Notes: generated from the sequence alone by a model not told the origin. A DNA stretch of 64,000 nt from Meandrina meandrites (GCA_963693305.1 OY855912.1:7971001-8035000); one strand, 5' to 3'. Positions 32,554 through 46,670 are shown, numbered from the stretch's first letter. Numbers and translations are program-made.

Positions 32554-35300
32554 CCTTTTGCTCTCACGTATGAAGAATGTTCCAGACTGTTGTACATTTT
32601 CGGCTCTGCCGAGTAATGGCAACAACAAGGGCAACAAATGCTTTCTAGGTTGTTTTCAAACAATTCAAAGAGGAAAATGCTCGCACCACATGCTCTTGAC
32701 AAAGCTGTATTAAATTATCTCATCACACATTGCTTCACTACGTTTCACATTTGAAGACATTTTGAAAATTTCAAGGACGGAAGGAAGGAATGACCGATTG
32801 AGCGAAGGACCGAGCGCGTGAATTAGCTAACGTAACTCCTATTTTGCATTCTGCCAAATTGTCGTAAAAACTAGATCTGATTTCAAGGATCCGTAGAGTA
32901 TTTTTAATTCCCTTAATATCATACAGTTTTCACTATCTCCAGCTCCTACTGTGGTATTCGGAGTCGTAAAAAAAAGCCGGAATCTCAACATGGGGCATTC
33001 AAAAGTATAGCTTTGGACTCACTCGTTCTAATTTAAAACATTTAAAAGGTAAAAGTAAAAATGTATCTGACAAAATACGCCCGGTAAGAAAAGTTTCATT
33101 TGTTCATGCAACTTGTCACGCAACAAAATTGCGAGACACATGGCAAGGAGGGCGTGAACACTGAAACGTTAAACACATGATGTAGCGTGACCTCAGTGCG
33201 TGACCCTAGTCGTTCTATTTATAGTACATATATTGCACCAACAGCTATAAAGAACGACAATTTGTTTTGTGTAACGTATTCAACAAAACTTTTTGGAGAA
33301 AACTTGATTGAGAAAAAGGTATTTTAATAAGGGTCTAATAAATTACAAATGTGGGCCAAAATTAAAGTGCGAAAAGGTTCGCTTCCTTTTTCCCACGCAA
33401 TTTTTTTTTCGTGCAACTTGCGGTGTGTCGCAATTGTCATTAAACAAGTTACACGAAAGCAGTGTTATTTATAATTTAAAATAATGTTTTATGTGCTTTG
33501 AAACTGTTACCATCTGAATTTTTTTCGACCTGCAATGTCAATAAAAACACATAGCAGAAGATGTATGCTTTTGCACTTTGAGTAAGATTGGGTTTTGTTT
33601 TTAACAGGCGCATAATAAAACAGAATTAACTACTAGTAGAACCGGTTTTAAATTTAGGATTATGAACTAACCCATTGTTTGCTAAGAAATCTGTTCCTTC
33701 CCATTGTTTATTAAGAAATCCTGTTTCGCAATGCAATCGCAGGAGGGCTCGTTCCCTCGGCTTATTTCATTTGTGCTTTTGTTAGTCTGAATTTACGTTT
33801 TTGTTATAATTTCCGGGACATGATTGGCGGTATTTTGCTGGAAGATGACAGCAAGTAGTAAATATCATAAATATCTACCGGCGGATATTCGGTTCTTGCT
33901 CAAGATGAAAATGGCGGTTTAACTCAGTCTTCAGACAAGCGGATAAACTCTAAATGACCTGGAGGGAAGGAAGTCCTTCAATAAAAACTTCATTCTTCGA
34001 CATTTAAGGGACGATTTCTTGACCACTGAACGGTTTTTAATGGTGATTTATTCCATGACGGTATACATACCAGACAGCCAAAGTTGATCTTTTTTTACAC
34101 AGTTTGGTGTGTCGCAAATGGGCGAACTGTGATATAGTTAGATTCACTTTCCCTATACAGATGTTTGGTTGAACACTTAAATGTATTTTGGTCTGTTTGG
34201 AGTCAAGTTATTCCTGGATATTTTGTTACATAAATAAATTCAGTTGATCTTATGTCCTTTTTTGTAAAGATACTGAAATTCTCAAGAAAGTAGCATGCAT
34301 AGCTTGGCCTTCGAATGATAACCTATTCAAACGCAGTATGTTGTGTCAGTGTTGTTTTGTCTTCGAAGTTTTTTTTTTCGCTTGTTTCGTATCGGAATGA
34401 CCTTTTACGGTGTAATGAAAACATTTTTCTTTTGTCATAAATAAAAATAACAAGATGATCACTGAAGAAACATACTTTTTAAAATACCATTCATTACCAT
34501 TAGAATTTGGTGATACGTCAAAATAATGTCTTTTATCTGATTACTATCCTCATTCTTGTAAGTTGTTTTCCTGACAAAGTATTGATACAGGTAACGAGAA
34601 ATTAAATGTTCATCTCTTTTAAACCCTTAAAAACGGTGAAAACAACTTAAGTGAAGAGACACAACAGTCTGACCACGCCCTCAGATTTAATCACGTCAAG
34701 TACAATATTCATTGCAGCTCGTATTGCTTTCTCTTCATCGATCTTTCTCGTTTTAACTAAATTCCTTTGTATTAATCGTCGCATGATTGATGTATACTGT
34801 GATTTCTTTCTTTCACTAAACTATTATCATATACGCCATTAACCGAATGCCATCAACACTTTGTTAAGTGTTAGTCAAATACGATAAGTGATGGTCCGCC
34901 AAATCACCTCACTTGGAATAGCAACATAGAACTTATAAATCCCACGTCCTTTTCTGATGTGGAAATGGTAAATTAGCACTGGATATTTCTTTATCTTTCT
35001 CGTCTCTTGGTAATGTTTGCAGATTTTATTTAAGTATATAGGGCATGTTGAAAGCGTTCCCTTGGCAATTACAAACATGCAGTCACATTCAATATGTTGT
35101 GTGTTGAATCATGAATTATCGTTTTCGTTTTATTCTTGTGAACCAGTATTATATTAGAGATGGATGTTTTAGAACTCTGAGAGGAAGGTGTGTCGACAGT
35201 TTGAACAGCATTTCCGGAGTAAAAACCCCCAAACGCCGTCCCATTGTATTTTCGGATGACTGAACGTCAACCCGGCGTGAAGGGCTTCCTGAACAATAAC
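30759..35300. other. Intergenic region SHMT to LRR gene
   Basis: No gene recognised. Contains a poly-C tract at 31418-31440 inside a repeat-like block, a (TTTA)n microsatellite at 32470-32553, and a diverged short tandem duplication at 33671-33722 (CCCATTGTTT..TAAGAAATC). The long frames at 32250-32713 are products of the microsatellite. Confidence 0.55.
32470..32553 (+). repeat. (TTTA)n microsatellite
   Basis: About 21 uninterrupted TTTA units. The polypeptide-like frames across it (LFIYLFIYL) are translation artefacts. Confidence 0.97.
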
Positions 35301-35407
35301 CTTGACGCATGCGTGCACAAATATTTATACGGCGCTTGTAGCGTTGTGTCGATCAAATGATATTTACACGAGCGAGATCAAATTTCAGTAAGAGTGCAGT
35401 AAAGGAA

Positions 35408-38400
35408 ATGGCCTTGGATGTGGGTCTATGGTGCAAACAGTTCGAAGTTATTGCTCTGCTCCTGGTTTATCTGTCCACTTCGGTGCTTACGTGCCCGCAA
35501 GATTGCGACTGCGGACAAGAACGTCAAATGAAATATGCTGAATGCTACGATCTGACTAGCGTGAAAAGCATTCCAGCCGGCATCCCAGCAGACACGACCA
35601 CACTGTGAGTTTACCATAAGTTTATTTGTTCTCAAGCGCTTAGAATACGTCTTGTTATCAGCTCATAAAATTTTGTCACCTTTCCAAGGATTTGTTTTCT
35701 TAAAATATGTTGGCAAAGATCTGAGATAGCACAAACATGGCAGAGATACCAATTCAATTACCGCGTACTGTCGAGTCAATTTCGTGTCCTCTGTCGCTCT
35801 TTTAACATTGACTTGTCATTTAACCAAAGCAGCTGAAGCACTGATTTCTTACAACTGAACTCAAATCAACGAAGAAGTTTTCACAGAAATTATACAGCAA
35901 GAAATTGAAATACATTGTTATTCGCGAGGAGTCAAATAGCTTGCTTGACAGTTTGTAGGCTTTATGCTCGACTTGCTCTGGGTTTGAAAGAATTTCTAAA
36001 GTAAGCAAAGTGTATTCAGTGTTCGCCTGGTTCAGCAAACATTTGACAGATTATTAAAAATTTGTTCGCAAACCGAATTTTGATAGTTTTCCGCCAAGGT
36101 TGACATAAATGTCAATCGCGAAGCTTGATTCACTCAAAGGCATGGTTCCCTTATGGGAAAATATGGCGATTTTATGAACCTATTTGCATCTCCTTGAGAG
36201 CGGCCTCGAAAGTGACGTTTTCAAAAAAGAAAGATTTTTAATAAGCAAACTAATCATAAAATACGGATTACAAGAAAGTAATAGTCTAGATGTTGGGACA
36301 CAAAGTCGATATATTTAAGTGCAAGCTATTTTATTCCTCTCAAATACGCACTGAATTTGGTCGAAAATCTGAAGACCGATTCATAAAATGGATGTTTTTA
36401 AAAAGCTTTATATTTTAGCTCTAACTTTCATTTCATTTATTGCTTTTTCTCCGTAGGGTGCTATACAACACTCAGATCTCAAATATTCCGCAGAATGCCT
36501 TTCAAGGATTGTCTAACCTGAATGCAATGTGAGTTATCCAAATGTAAATTTGTGTGTATTGTTTGACACCTTCGCCTTGATTATCAGCGCATATTTAGAG
36601 AAGCTTTCTTTTGTACAAGAACAAAACCACTTCCTTGACGAAGAGGAATATATACACAGACACGTAAATTGTACAAGAGCAAGGAAAACATGATTGTATG
36701 TTGTCGGAAATCGGCTTTTTTTAAGGCTAATCTGCGAAATTAAGGGCGCCAATATCTGAAGAAATTTTTGCATTCGTTTTGTCCAAAAAATTTATGCATC
36801 GAAGATTTAGACGAGTGGGTGTAAGAATTTTTTGTGTGTTTCAGTCATGCTGTGAAATTTTCTGTCTTTTCTTATTAACAGTGACCAATAGAATTTCAAA
36901 AAATTATATTATATGTATTTACAATTGCGTAATAAGCCTGTTTGGGATATATTGGTTATATTTCGTAAAAGGCCGGGAAATGTTATTTTTTTCCGCGTGC
37001 TTATGTAGGAAATCTTTTTCAACCCTTCCGAAAGAAATCACTTTACAAACCTGCTAGCTTTGCCCTTTCTTAGAATCTGTGTAAAGGTCGTTAGTTACAT
37101 TGGAGTAAATTCCTACATATAGACAATTAATAGCTAACAAATTAAATCTCACTAGTTCTTATAGAACTAATTTCTTTTCGCTGGATTCATGAACATAAAC
37201 TGCAAGTAAGAGATATACAACTGCAAGCTCATGCAAAAGGAATCAAAAGATTTGCAAAATTAAAACGAGATTAGAAAAATGTCACTTTGCCAGGTTTGTT
37301 GATAGATTTTAACTCAACATCTAATCGACCATTCGAGACTTTTGATTATCACAAATGAATAGATTATCGAGATTGATACATTATGTTAAAGATTATTCAA
37401 CTTTGCGCAATATACGAAAGTTGACATTCTTTCATTTCTTGTTCGACACTGGAATTGCAAATACATTCGTTACGCCCGTGCCTGGGGGCAATCTTTCAAA
37501 TAGCGACTACGATGCTTAATAAAAAGCACTTATCTTGTTGGTTGTTATCTCTGCGGAACACAATGTACTAGGGTTTTGTTGTTTTGCCTCCTTATGGAAT
37601 ATAATAAAAACTAACATTGTAAACAAACCTAAAGAGCAACGATCGCTTTTAGCACTTTATTCAGCTCTATTCTCTTGCAATCCCGTCGGCGTTTCTGAAG
37701 TTTTGTCAAGTCATACCTTTGCCCTGTTCTTTTAATTAAAAATATACTAGAGGGATTAACATACGATTATTCCGGCGAAGGACTAAGAGGTCGGTGGCGT
37801 TCGGGGTTTAGACAAATTAAACAAACTTGGCGAAAAGAAATAAGCTGTCAGACATTTTTGCTTCAGTTTTCCTTTTATATACCAAAGAATCGAGTACATA
37901 TCGAGAAACTCGTTGGACTCTCGTAACTTCACGAGGAGCCTACCGTGATCCACGCGGGCACAGTTTGTGCGGTTACACTTTTGTTTCAGTGTGTTAAAAG
38001 GTTATATTAAGGTTCAGGATACTCCGGCAAATAAGGCAATCTTGAGTTGAGACCGAGGGAGAGAAAAATGGTATAAAAACTAACTTTACAGATGAAAATT
38101 CCATCTATTATTTCATTACGATAAATATTTCAGGATAGGGGGTGGTTTGTTCCTCAGTATGTTCTAGAGAAACAAGAATTTTATGAAGCGCCCAATATCA
38201 GCCTTTTACGCATTTTGTACTTAATTACGGAAATTGAGCGTCTCGCCGATATGCAAATGTTTCAGGTGTGTGGTTAAGAATTGAGACAGGAATGTCACAG
38301 ATTATTGTGTTATTACTGAACAGTATTGGCCTGGCTGTGATCTGTTAAATCACCGAATTTTATTGCACACCAGACTTACCAGTTATGGACAATTTGTCAG

Positions 38401-41400
38401 TCTCGTAGACTCTAAAAAAAGCTGACTCAACAAAACCTCTCTTAAGTTGAATTACTCCGCCCTGCCTTAAATGATTTTTAAACGTTTAATCTATGCGGGA
38501 ACGAAAATAGCACTTAAATGCTCAGCCACGAATCAATAAACGTGAAGATCAATTCAAGATTATTTAAATTGCGTTATTGGCAAAGTGTTTTCATCTAATG
38601 AAATTGTTCAGTTTTTGCTTACATGAAAGGCCAATTCAAATGTTGCATAGATCACTTATTTAAACGACCTGGCAAAATTTGGACGATGAAGACAGTTTAC
38701 TTTACAAGGCTAGCGAGATGTTAGTGAAAGAATGTTTTGAAGGTCTTGTGGTGTGTTTTGCATATTGGTATTGGATGTGTTAACATTACTACCAAACAGA
38801 CGCCACGCCAGACATGACTGAGTTCTAGAAATATAACGGGACTTTTTAAAACACTGCTGTTCGCTTAATAGCCTACAGTATGTGAAAAGCGATCGAGAGA
38901 CGGGCTTTAAAGGTTTTTGTGCCAGTGAGGCAAATGCTTAGCCACGAAATCCTAATTTTCAAAACTCTTCTCTCCAAAGCAACCAGCATGGCATGAATGA
39001 ACTTGAAACAGGGCGTGAAACTTTGCACGAAGATTAGCATAAAAACAGCGCCATTGTAGAACATTCTATTGAAGTGAATAAAAAAACACTTGATAGGTCG
39101 CAGTAGTCAAAATTTGGTTCTGAAGTGGAACACGTACGACCTTCTCCAGATCTATAGACTCCATACAGTATAACACAGTCAAATATCCGAACCACAATTA
39201 AACATTACCACTACAAGAAAACCCGCTCTGTCATGCACGCAGCTTTCAAAACTGGAGACTGAAACGCCATTTCCACGATAGAAAGAAACTTTGCATTGAT
39301 ATGCCGAGTTTTTCGCGTAGCCAGAGCCAGTGGTTTCGGGTTCCCACTGTTGGTTTCCATTCACTGTGCATCCCTTCACGTCTCGTGCTTGCTTTCTGAT
39401 TGTATGGGAGTTACGCGTTAGTAACTTAAATTAAGACCAGTAGAACCCATACAGTATAGGTTTCTGTTGTTAACAGTCAAATATCGCAACAGCAAAAGGA
39501 AACATTTTATCCTTTCACGACCCTGACAAGAATACCTGCCTTACCACGGCTATAAAGGTCGCTAAAGACTGTCCAAACGTCTATAAAAAACCAACGAGTC
39601 TTAGTTTCCTAAGGCAAACCCTTGCAAGCTAAAATCTGTGGCTCGGTTTTTCACAATTGTGCTTCTCCGCTTTGCAAAACGTGTTCACAGTTATGTTGAG
39701 AGCTTTAGAATCCATACAGTATAATTAAAAAATATTCCAACCGCATTAAAACTCAACCCACTTCTAGAAAACCTGATGTTTGCATTGTTAAAGACTGACC
39801 AAACTTTTGTAAAACCACCAAAGACTGACCAAACTCTTGTGAAATGTCATTCTCTGATAGAAAACTTCAAAACTACACTGAGCCTTTCCCTAGACACACT
39901 AGGAATATCGCAAAGTGTGCATGTCCGCATGCAGGCAGCGACGAACTGAATTTGTCGATTTTCGCTGGCGATCAAATTCGCAGCTATGAGCATATAAAAT
40001 CGTCTTCATTTAGTGTGCATCTCTTAGCTAAATATATTCCTTTACGGTCTGTCGGGGTTGCTATTTTAATAGTTATTTTTTTACGTTTAAATTTGTGAAA
40101 TGATAACATTCAATTTGCAGTTCGTAACACTTGATTTTAATTTGCAGAAGCATACAGTCAAATCCTTTATCGAGCATTGATGGAAATGCTTTTCAAGGGC
40201 TAACAAAGCTCAACGAATTGTAAGTATTCGCCGTATTCCTGTTGTTTATCGCTCATCGTTCTTTTACCTGTCTTTTTCCGCTTCTTATCAGTCATCGTCA
40301 TTTTGAGTTACCTTTCTTCAACTTTGTTTAATTAGCTTTTAAGCATCGTCTTTAAAGCTATTAACACTGCTTTCTTTGTTTGACTCTCGCCACTTTAGAC
40401 CCTCTTCACAATTTACTCCGTTTTTCTAAAGCTTAACTTTCTTTTATGTTCCCGCCATTTTTTTTCCCTCAGTTCTTCTCATAACATCAGTGTCAATTTT
40501 AAATTCATTTCTTCATATCAGTGAACTGACTTTTCGACATAATTAACACGAGCGCCCTTGTTTGGCTCTTGCAGATCTTTGAATAGAAACAATTTAACTA
40601 TTATCTCGAAAGATGCCTTCAAAGGACTGACGGAAATATCAAGAATGTAAGTGGACTGAGTTAGTGCAATTTTTCCGACTTTCTTTAGTTCATACTGTAC
40701 TCGTTATTTTCTCTGGTCAAGTTTCCTCTTCTCATCAAAAGCTACATGTTATTTATAATACAAGTTTCAATTTTGTTCACAGTGATCTCTCCAGAAACAA
40801 CCTGCACACACTTCCTGATGGATTATTTGAAGATACAGTCAACCTGGACACGCTGTAAGTTAATAAATACCCACAAAAATCATTCTGTTTCGAGAGTTCG
40901 CAATTTAAATAAAGCCACTCGAATGAAAAGAACGGATGGTAAAAAGATATTAGATAATGGCACAAACTGTTCGGTATAATTTGCTTCGAAAACTTAAAAC
41001 CCTTTTAAAATTCTTTTCTTTTACATACAACAATCAATGTTCCATAACAATTCCGTGATGAATATACATGACTTTGATTTTTTTTTCCTTCTCATAGGAG
41101 ACTTGATGACAACAAAATAACTTCAATATCTTCCAATCTCCTGAGAAGACTCAGCAGTTTGACTTCTTTGTAAGTACTTAATAACTTGCCTCTAATGTCA
41201 ACGCACATTAGACGCAATCAACCGACTATTTTACTAATGTCCTTGCTATTAGCGGCTCCTCAGTTTAAGTTATTAGTAAAGCTCTCCTTCTTGAATTCGT
41301 TATGACATTAAACGGAGAAGTCAGCGAGTTTTCAACTCCATTCAGTAGAGTACACTGACCAAAAGCGCACTAAAATGAGTACAAATATCTCACTGTATTT

Positions 41401-44400
41401 GTCCACTAGGAAACCCGTTTCGTTCCACAGGTTTATTTTAGTCCTGTTCTACACGCTCCTCTGAGCGTGCGCAAAATCACAGACTAAGCCACGCACTTTT
41501 CGGGGATTAGACATCGATCAGTGAACCAATCAAGAACGCGCTTGAGTGTTTACTCTGATGACATATATTATTCCCATCATGCAGGTCTTTCCCCAAGAAC
41601 AAGATTTCAAGTATTGACCGAAAAGCTTTCGCTGCCATGGCTTCAAGTCTTACTACTTTGTAAGTTTACCGTTTGTTCTAGCGCCTTTCCAATTTGGTTT
41701 TGCAGAACGTTGTTTGATACTACGTTCAATGTGGTTTTGAATTTTGATTTGTGCTTTTTCGTTGTTGCAGAAACTTGGACAACAATCGTCTTAGTGAATT
41801 TCCATTGGAGCCGCTCGAGAATTTCACTGTCTTAGATGAGCTGTAAGTATCTTCATGCTAGCAGGGTTTTGATAACGCATGAGAGAAAACCTAACTTCAA
41901 GGATTAAGCTCATTTTCAAGCCAAATAATAAAGTGGCCCTGATTTTGATTTTTTTTTGTGAGTGCGGGCTTGATTTCCAGCCGCTCGTAGGAAAAGTGAT
42001 TCCGCGTTTCTCTTCTCGGAGAAGAATAACGATCTCACTCGTGAGTGCGAAGAAAATCTAACGTTCTGTGAAAGTGGTTCACATAGTAAGGCACTGCTTT
42101 ACAAAGTCAAGCCTTCGCTAGCCTGCGTGCAAACGTCTCCTATTTCCTTGTTTCTCTCGGAAGCAAAGGAAATAGGAGATGTCTGCACGCAGGCTAGCCT
42201 TCGTTGAAACGTCGATGATTTTTTACAGCCGTGAAACAAGGGCAAAGTTTTACGGTCGCTGTCTCGTTTTTTACAGGCGTTTGGATCACAATCTTCTTAC
42301 TACCATCCCGTCGGAGGCCAAGCAAATTTTCGACAAAATAGCAGCAAGGTCACACGGTGGCATGTAAGTACCTCATAATAAAATGCCAATAGTACACAGA
42401 GGAGTGTATCTCTCTTGTTTAAGATTAAGCTTAATTGACAGGCAACATGCAGTATATATCGCTCATAAGTGGATCAAGGAAGTTCAGACCAACCTCGTAC
42501 CACCAACCTCGTACCATTCCTAACTAGAGGGTGCAAGGCATTTCCTCCTTAGAAAACTAAAAATCTAGCTTTTATGAGATGCTGTTTCCTTTATTTCACG
42601 AGCATTTCTCGCCAAAAAATTTGAGATAAAATTGCTAGACAAAAGTTGGTGGGAGGAGGGGGAGAAGGGAACCCCTGGCTCAACACCTTCTATTAATAGT
42701 TACTGCGTTGAAGAGGGAGAGATTTTCTGAAGTATTGTTGTAACCTATATAGTTTCAAAGACAAACATTTAGTCGTAAATGAGATTGCATTCTTGGACAC
42801 ATTTTTAGTTACTTTCGAGAAAAATCACATGATCAAAATTTTAGTTACACTCTTATTGGATAGACGGCATATTGTATGTATTTCCTAAACAAAAGGTAAA
42901 ACAAAATTCACTGAAAAAATGTTTTAATTTCTAAATAAATCTTGTTCTAATTTTGTTATACAGCTGGATTTCCAACAATCCATTGGTGTGCACCAGGGAA
43001 CTTGAATGGCTTCAAACCTGGATGAAACACCATCATCTAATTATTCGAGATAGTGACGGTGTCACGTGTCGAACTCCCTTCGGAAACTTGACTAAAGTGT
43101 TTGACTTCGACTTCAGTCTTTTGGGTAAGCTTTGCTTTTAGTTTTTACTTAAAAATTAATAGGCCATTTCCGAATTGCCTTTTGCCTCATTTTCAAAACG
43201 AGTCCTCGTGCGAAACCATTCAAATGAAAATGAGTTTGATTTTCATGAAAATGGACATGCAGGTGAAACTCATTTTCATATGAATGGTTTCGCATGAAGA
43301 CTCGTTTTGACACAGAGAGGCAAAAGTAACTCGGAAATAGGCTGTTGAAACAAGGACAAAATGAACAAGACAAGCAGCGATAGAAAAATTTAGTGAATCA
43401 TTGATTTACTAATTTCACTACGTTAAGTTTAAATTACTTGTTTCAACATTCATCCCATAAAAGTCACCTATGCCTGAACTTACTTATGGTCTAAGTCATT
43501 TCTTTAAAAGTATCAAGAGATCTTTCTGGAGGATCCAGCTGAAATGAACATCCCGTAATCTGACACTCAAACCTGGTTCATCATTCCAATTCTGATGATT
43601 CCAGCAGTTTCAATTTAATCTACAAAAAGGACGCTGAGATTACAAGGGACTAAAGTTATATCAATACTCAGATGATCCGAATTAGTACATACCACACAAG
43701 TGAATAGATTGGTTAACTCGGAGGCGATTAGCAAAGTACCATTCACCTCCGAGCAGCCGAAGAGAAACAAAATGGCTTCGCGTGTCGCTATGACTACCGA
43801 AAGTGATGTTTTCGTCCGCTAGTTATCCAGCTTGAGTGGTATATACTAAAACAATTATTCACCTCAGTGTCGGTGAAAGTCGTGGATATTCCCCGAGCCG
43901 CGAAGCCGCAAGGTAAATATCAACCACTATTCACCTCCACTTCGGTGAATAATTGCTGAATATATCACTAATTTTTTATACTACAAAATTATAGATCAGT
44001 GGCCGAGACCAGGAGACATAAACGAAACACCTGAGACTTCTTCACCTATCCCATCAACTACGATCAAGTCTTCGTCATCAGCTACACCAATTAAGACCAC
44101 CACTACGTCATCAACAACATTAGTTAAGACCTCCGCTACGTCATCAACTACAACATCAACTACGATCGGGGCTGCGTCATCAATTGCGTCATCAACGACG
44201 ATCGTTCCAACAACATCAATGACGTCATCAACTACGTCATCTACGACGGCACCCACATCAGTTGCGTCATCAGTAACGACTAAGGCTACGTCACCAACTA
44301 CATCAATTGTGATCGCGGCTACTTCTTCTTCTACGTCACGTTCTTCATCATCATCAACAGTGATAACAAATCCTCCAGAAACAACGACAGTCACGTCGAC

Positions 44401-45740
44401 AACAACTGATGAAACAAAACTTATTTCTACACCTTTGACAACAACGGAGACTACGAGGACAGGAGAGGAAAGTGTGACTCCTGGATCAAAGATTGCTGTT
44501 TCTACAAAATCAATCGAACAAGGTGGGAATAAACTTACTGATCTCATAGATAAAAAAAAATGGCACGGGTAGAATAAGATGCAAAGTTGTTAGTTGCTGT
44601 TTTTTCCTCGTTGCGTACCGGCCTTTAATACAAAAGGACTTCAACATAAATTGAGAATATTTGTAAACATAACTGGACTGTTTTTGTCCAATCAGAAATA
44701 GCGAAAGCATTCAAAAAGTGGTGACACGCCAGCTTGTCGCCATCCGGGACGTCATATTACCTAGCAATATCCGTTACAACAACTTCACGGGCTCAGTAGA
44801 GCAGTTTTCAAATGAGTGCCAAAGTAATCACTCTGACCAATCACAGAGGACACAGACAACCCAGTGAACCAGTCAAAACTCAAAGCAAATACAAGTAGCT
44901 GACACGAAGCGCGGGAAAATGTGCGCGAGCGGGTCGCGACTGGTTTTGGTTTTACTTCTGATTGGCCGAGAAAGTGGCGCGAGTTTTTTAAGCCAATCAT
45001 TGAGCGTAGTAATGCATGACCAAAGCAAATGCGAATTACTTTCTGCACTCAGGTGAAAACGACTCTATACCATTGCCGCAATCAACACTGAGTAAATTTA
45101 ATTTTTGTTTTTGTTTCTTTAGAGAGTGGATCAAAAGAGAAGTTCTTCACGAGAAATCAAGAGGTCATTCTGTCCGCCTCCGCCGTTGGCATATTTCTCA
45201 TTGTAGTGGTTGCAGTTGCGCTCTATTTCTTCAGGAAAAAGGTGCTACAGCGTCAGAAAGCGTAAGTGAACTTGAAGATCTAAACAGTCTTTACCTGAGT
45301 ATCTTTGAAGTTTACATACAATTTTAATAATAGATGTTAAACTAGCCTGAGTACAAGGACATCAGGGTCTCGAATGGATAATATCCCATTATGATGACGT
45401 AGCTGTGCAGTGATCCGTGACGCGTCTCTGATTGGTTGTTAATTGCGCGCGAAAATTCAAACTCGAACACCAACCAATCACCATAGCAGCTACATGGATC
45501 TGTGAGAGTAGATACGACGATACCAGTATGGTGGAATTTTTCAGGTCGAAAGTCTCAGGCTTTGCTCGAGCGGGGAAGGACCTAAGCGCGAAAAAAAGCT
45601 CTTCTTTACTCAAGCCATGTTTTACACGAAACCAGTGAAATAAGAGAATGCGGCACGGTACTAATTTTGTTTGTTTTTGTTTTAGATACGGCAACGCCAG
45701 GCTACCAGGAATGATGTATGATAGAGTCATGGCTGTGTAG
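35408..45740 (+). CDS. Type I membrane LRR protein with Thr/Ser mucin-like stalk, 13 exons
   Basis: Exons: 35408-35604, 36457-36528, 40148-40219, 40575-40646, 40783-40854, 41098-41169, 41585-41659, 41771-41842, 42277-42363, 42964-43124, 43995-44522, 45123-45261, 45686-45740. They join in frame to 557 aa. Order: signal peptide (VIALLLVYLSTSVLT), cysteine-rich LRRNT (CPQDCDC), then eight LRR segments, each one exon of 72, 75 or 87 bases bounded by phase-2 introns (pattern LxxNxLxxIxxxAFxGLxxLxxL). Next come an LRRCT (NNPLVCTRELEWLQTWM), ~170 residues very rich in Thr and Ser, a transmembrane helix (VGIFLIVVVAVALYFF), basic stop-transfer residues and a tail of about 28 residues ending RVMAV. This is the layout of GPIb-alpha-like receptors. 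Ligand unknown. A longer start at 35357 is possible; 35408 gives the better signal peptide and context (GAAATGG). Confidence 0.9.
36529..40147 (+). other. LRR gene intron 2 (3.6 kb)
   Basis: The longest intron of the LRR gene. No gene inside. It contains three spaced copies of a CCATACAGTATA motif at about 39163, 39450 and 39714, each followed by CAAATATC/AATATTCC-like words, suggesting a diverged ~275-bp tandem repeat. Confidence 0.6.
42117..42198. repeat. 82-bp hairpin in an LRR intron
   Basis: GCTAGCCTGCGTGCAAACGT at the left pairs with the reverse complement ending GCACGCAGGCTAGC at the right. The arms share TCTCCTATTTCCTT and the loop is about 16 bases. Confidence 0.85.
43161..43342. 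repeat. Palindromic MITE in LRR intron 10
   Basis: The AGGCCATTTCCGAATTGCCT left end and TCGGAAATAGGC right end are inverted, as are the inner GAAACCATTCAAATGAAAATG and CATTTTCATATGAATGGTTTC segments. A terminal fragment of the same family occurs at 58436-58480. Confidence 0.8.
43744..43970. repeat. Inverted-repeat element remnant in LRR intron 10
   Basis: AATTATTCACCTCAGTGTCGGTGAA is mirrored by TTCACCTCCACTTCGGTGAATAATT about 90 bases on. A short ATGGCTTCGCG frame lies upstream and stops after 13 codons. Confidence 0.55.
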
Positions 45741-46253
45741 TTCAAGAGAGGATATTTAGTGAATCATTAAGTGATGGTGACGTTAAGCGCCATATTCCAC
45801 AGAAAGAAGGAAAGGAAGAATAAATAATGTACCGTCGCGCGCTGAATATCGCGCCCGAGAATTGGAACAGATGACAGTGAAGGTCTCCGGACAAGGACGG
45901 AAGAGTGTTTAAGTCATACTTACACATGCAAAGAGAACGTTGAATCGACACAGAAACATTGAGTGAATTCATGGGACAGGCTTGTGCTCCTGTTCAGGAT
46001 TGACAAAGGATAATCATTATTTATTGTACAGAAAACCACCGCGGTAGTGGACAGGCGTAAACGCCGAAAAAAGAACATTTTTAACTTTCAAAACCGCTTT
46101 CCCACGTTATCAGGATTGTTTTTCATTTGACTCGTGCGCTATGTGCGGTTCAGTTTTACTATTTATATGGTTTTCACCCGTGAGAACATTTTAGCTGAGA
46201 CAAGGTTTTGAGGTAGTTAAGTCTGTATGTTGTACATACTTGAAAAAGTCTTC

Positions 46254-46259
46254 AATAAA
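46254..46259 (+). terminator. Poly(A) signal for the LRR gene
   Basis: AATAAA about 515 bases after the LRR stop codon. Confidence 0.55.
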
Positions 46260-46379
46260 AGTGACCCTTAGAGGGCTAAATTGTCATCAAGTTGTTTCTG
46301 CCTGTATTTATTTATTACAGAGGTTATCCCCATAGTTGCCCTAGGGGCATTTGTGTTTGATTAATAGTCACTGATCGAT

Positions 46380-46670
46380 CGATTGATAAACTGACTGATG
46401 GACTGACTGACGGCCGGACTGACCGATGGACTGACTGACCGACAGACTGGCTGATAGACTGACTGCTTGCCTGGCCGCCGGCCCGACTGACTGACTGACT
46501 GACTGTTTGAAGGGAGAACGGGCGCATGCTAACTGACTGACTGACTAACTGACTGACTGACTTACTGTCTGATTGGAGGGAGGACGGACGCGGGCTAACT
46601 GACTGACTGACTGACTGACTGACTGTCTGCCTAGAGGGAAGACCGGCGCAGGCTAACGGACTGACTGACT
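46380..46670 (-). repeat. Degenerate (GACT)n satellite
   Basis: Blocks of GACT/GACC tetramers are interrupted by a recurring element of the form GGAGGGAGGACGGACGCGGGCTAA, giving a higher-order repeat of about 75-80 bases. The minus-strand SQSVSQSVS-like frame is an artefact of this. Confidence 0.88.

Noticed and set aside
32250..32713. Frames containing LFIYLFIYL, resembling a membrane protein
   Set aside because: Translation of the (TTTA)n microsatellite.
43996..44547. Minus-strand 183-codon frame rich in Val and Asp
   Set aside because: Shadow of the Thr/Ser-rich LRR stalk exon, read in reverse; the plus-strand exon has matching splice phases.
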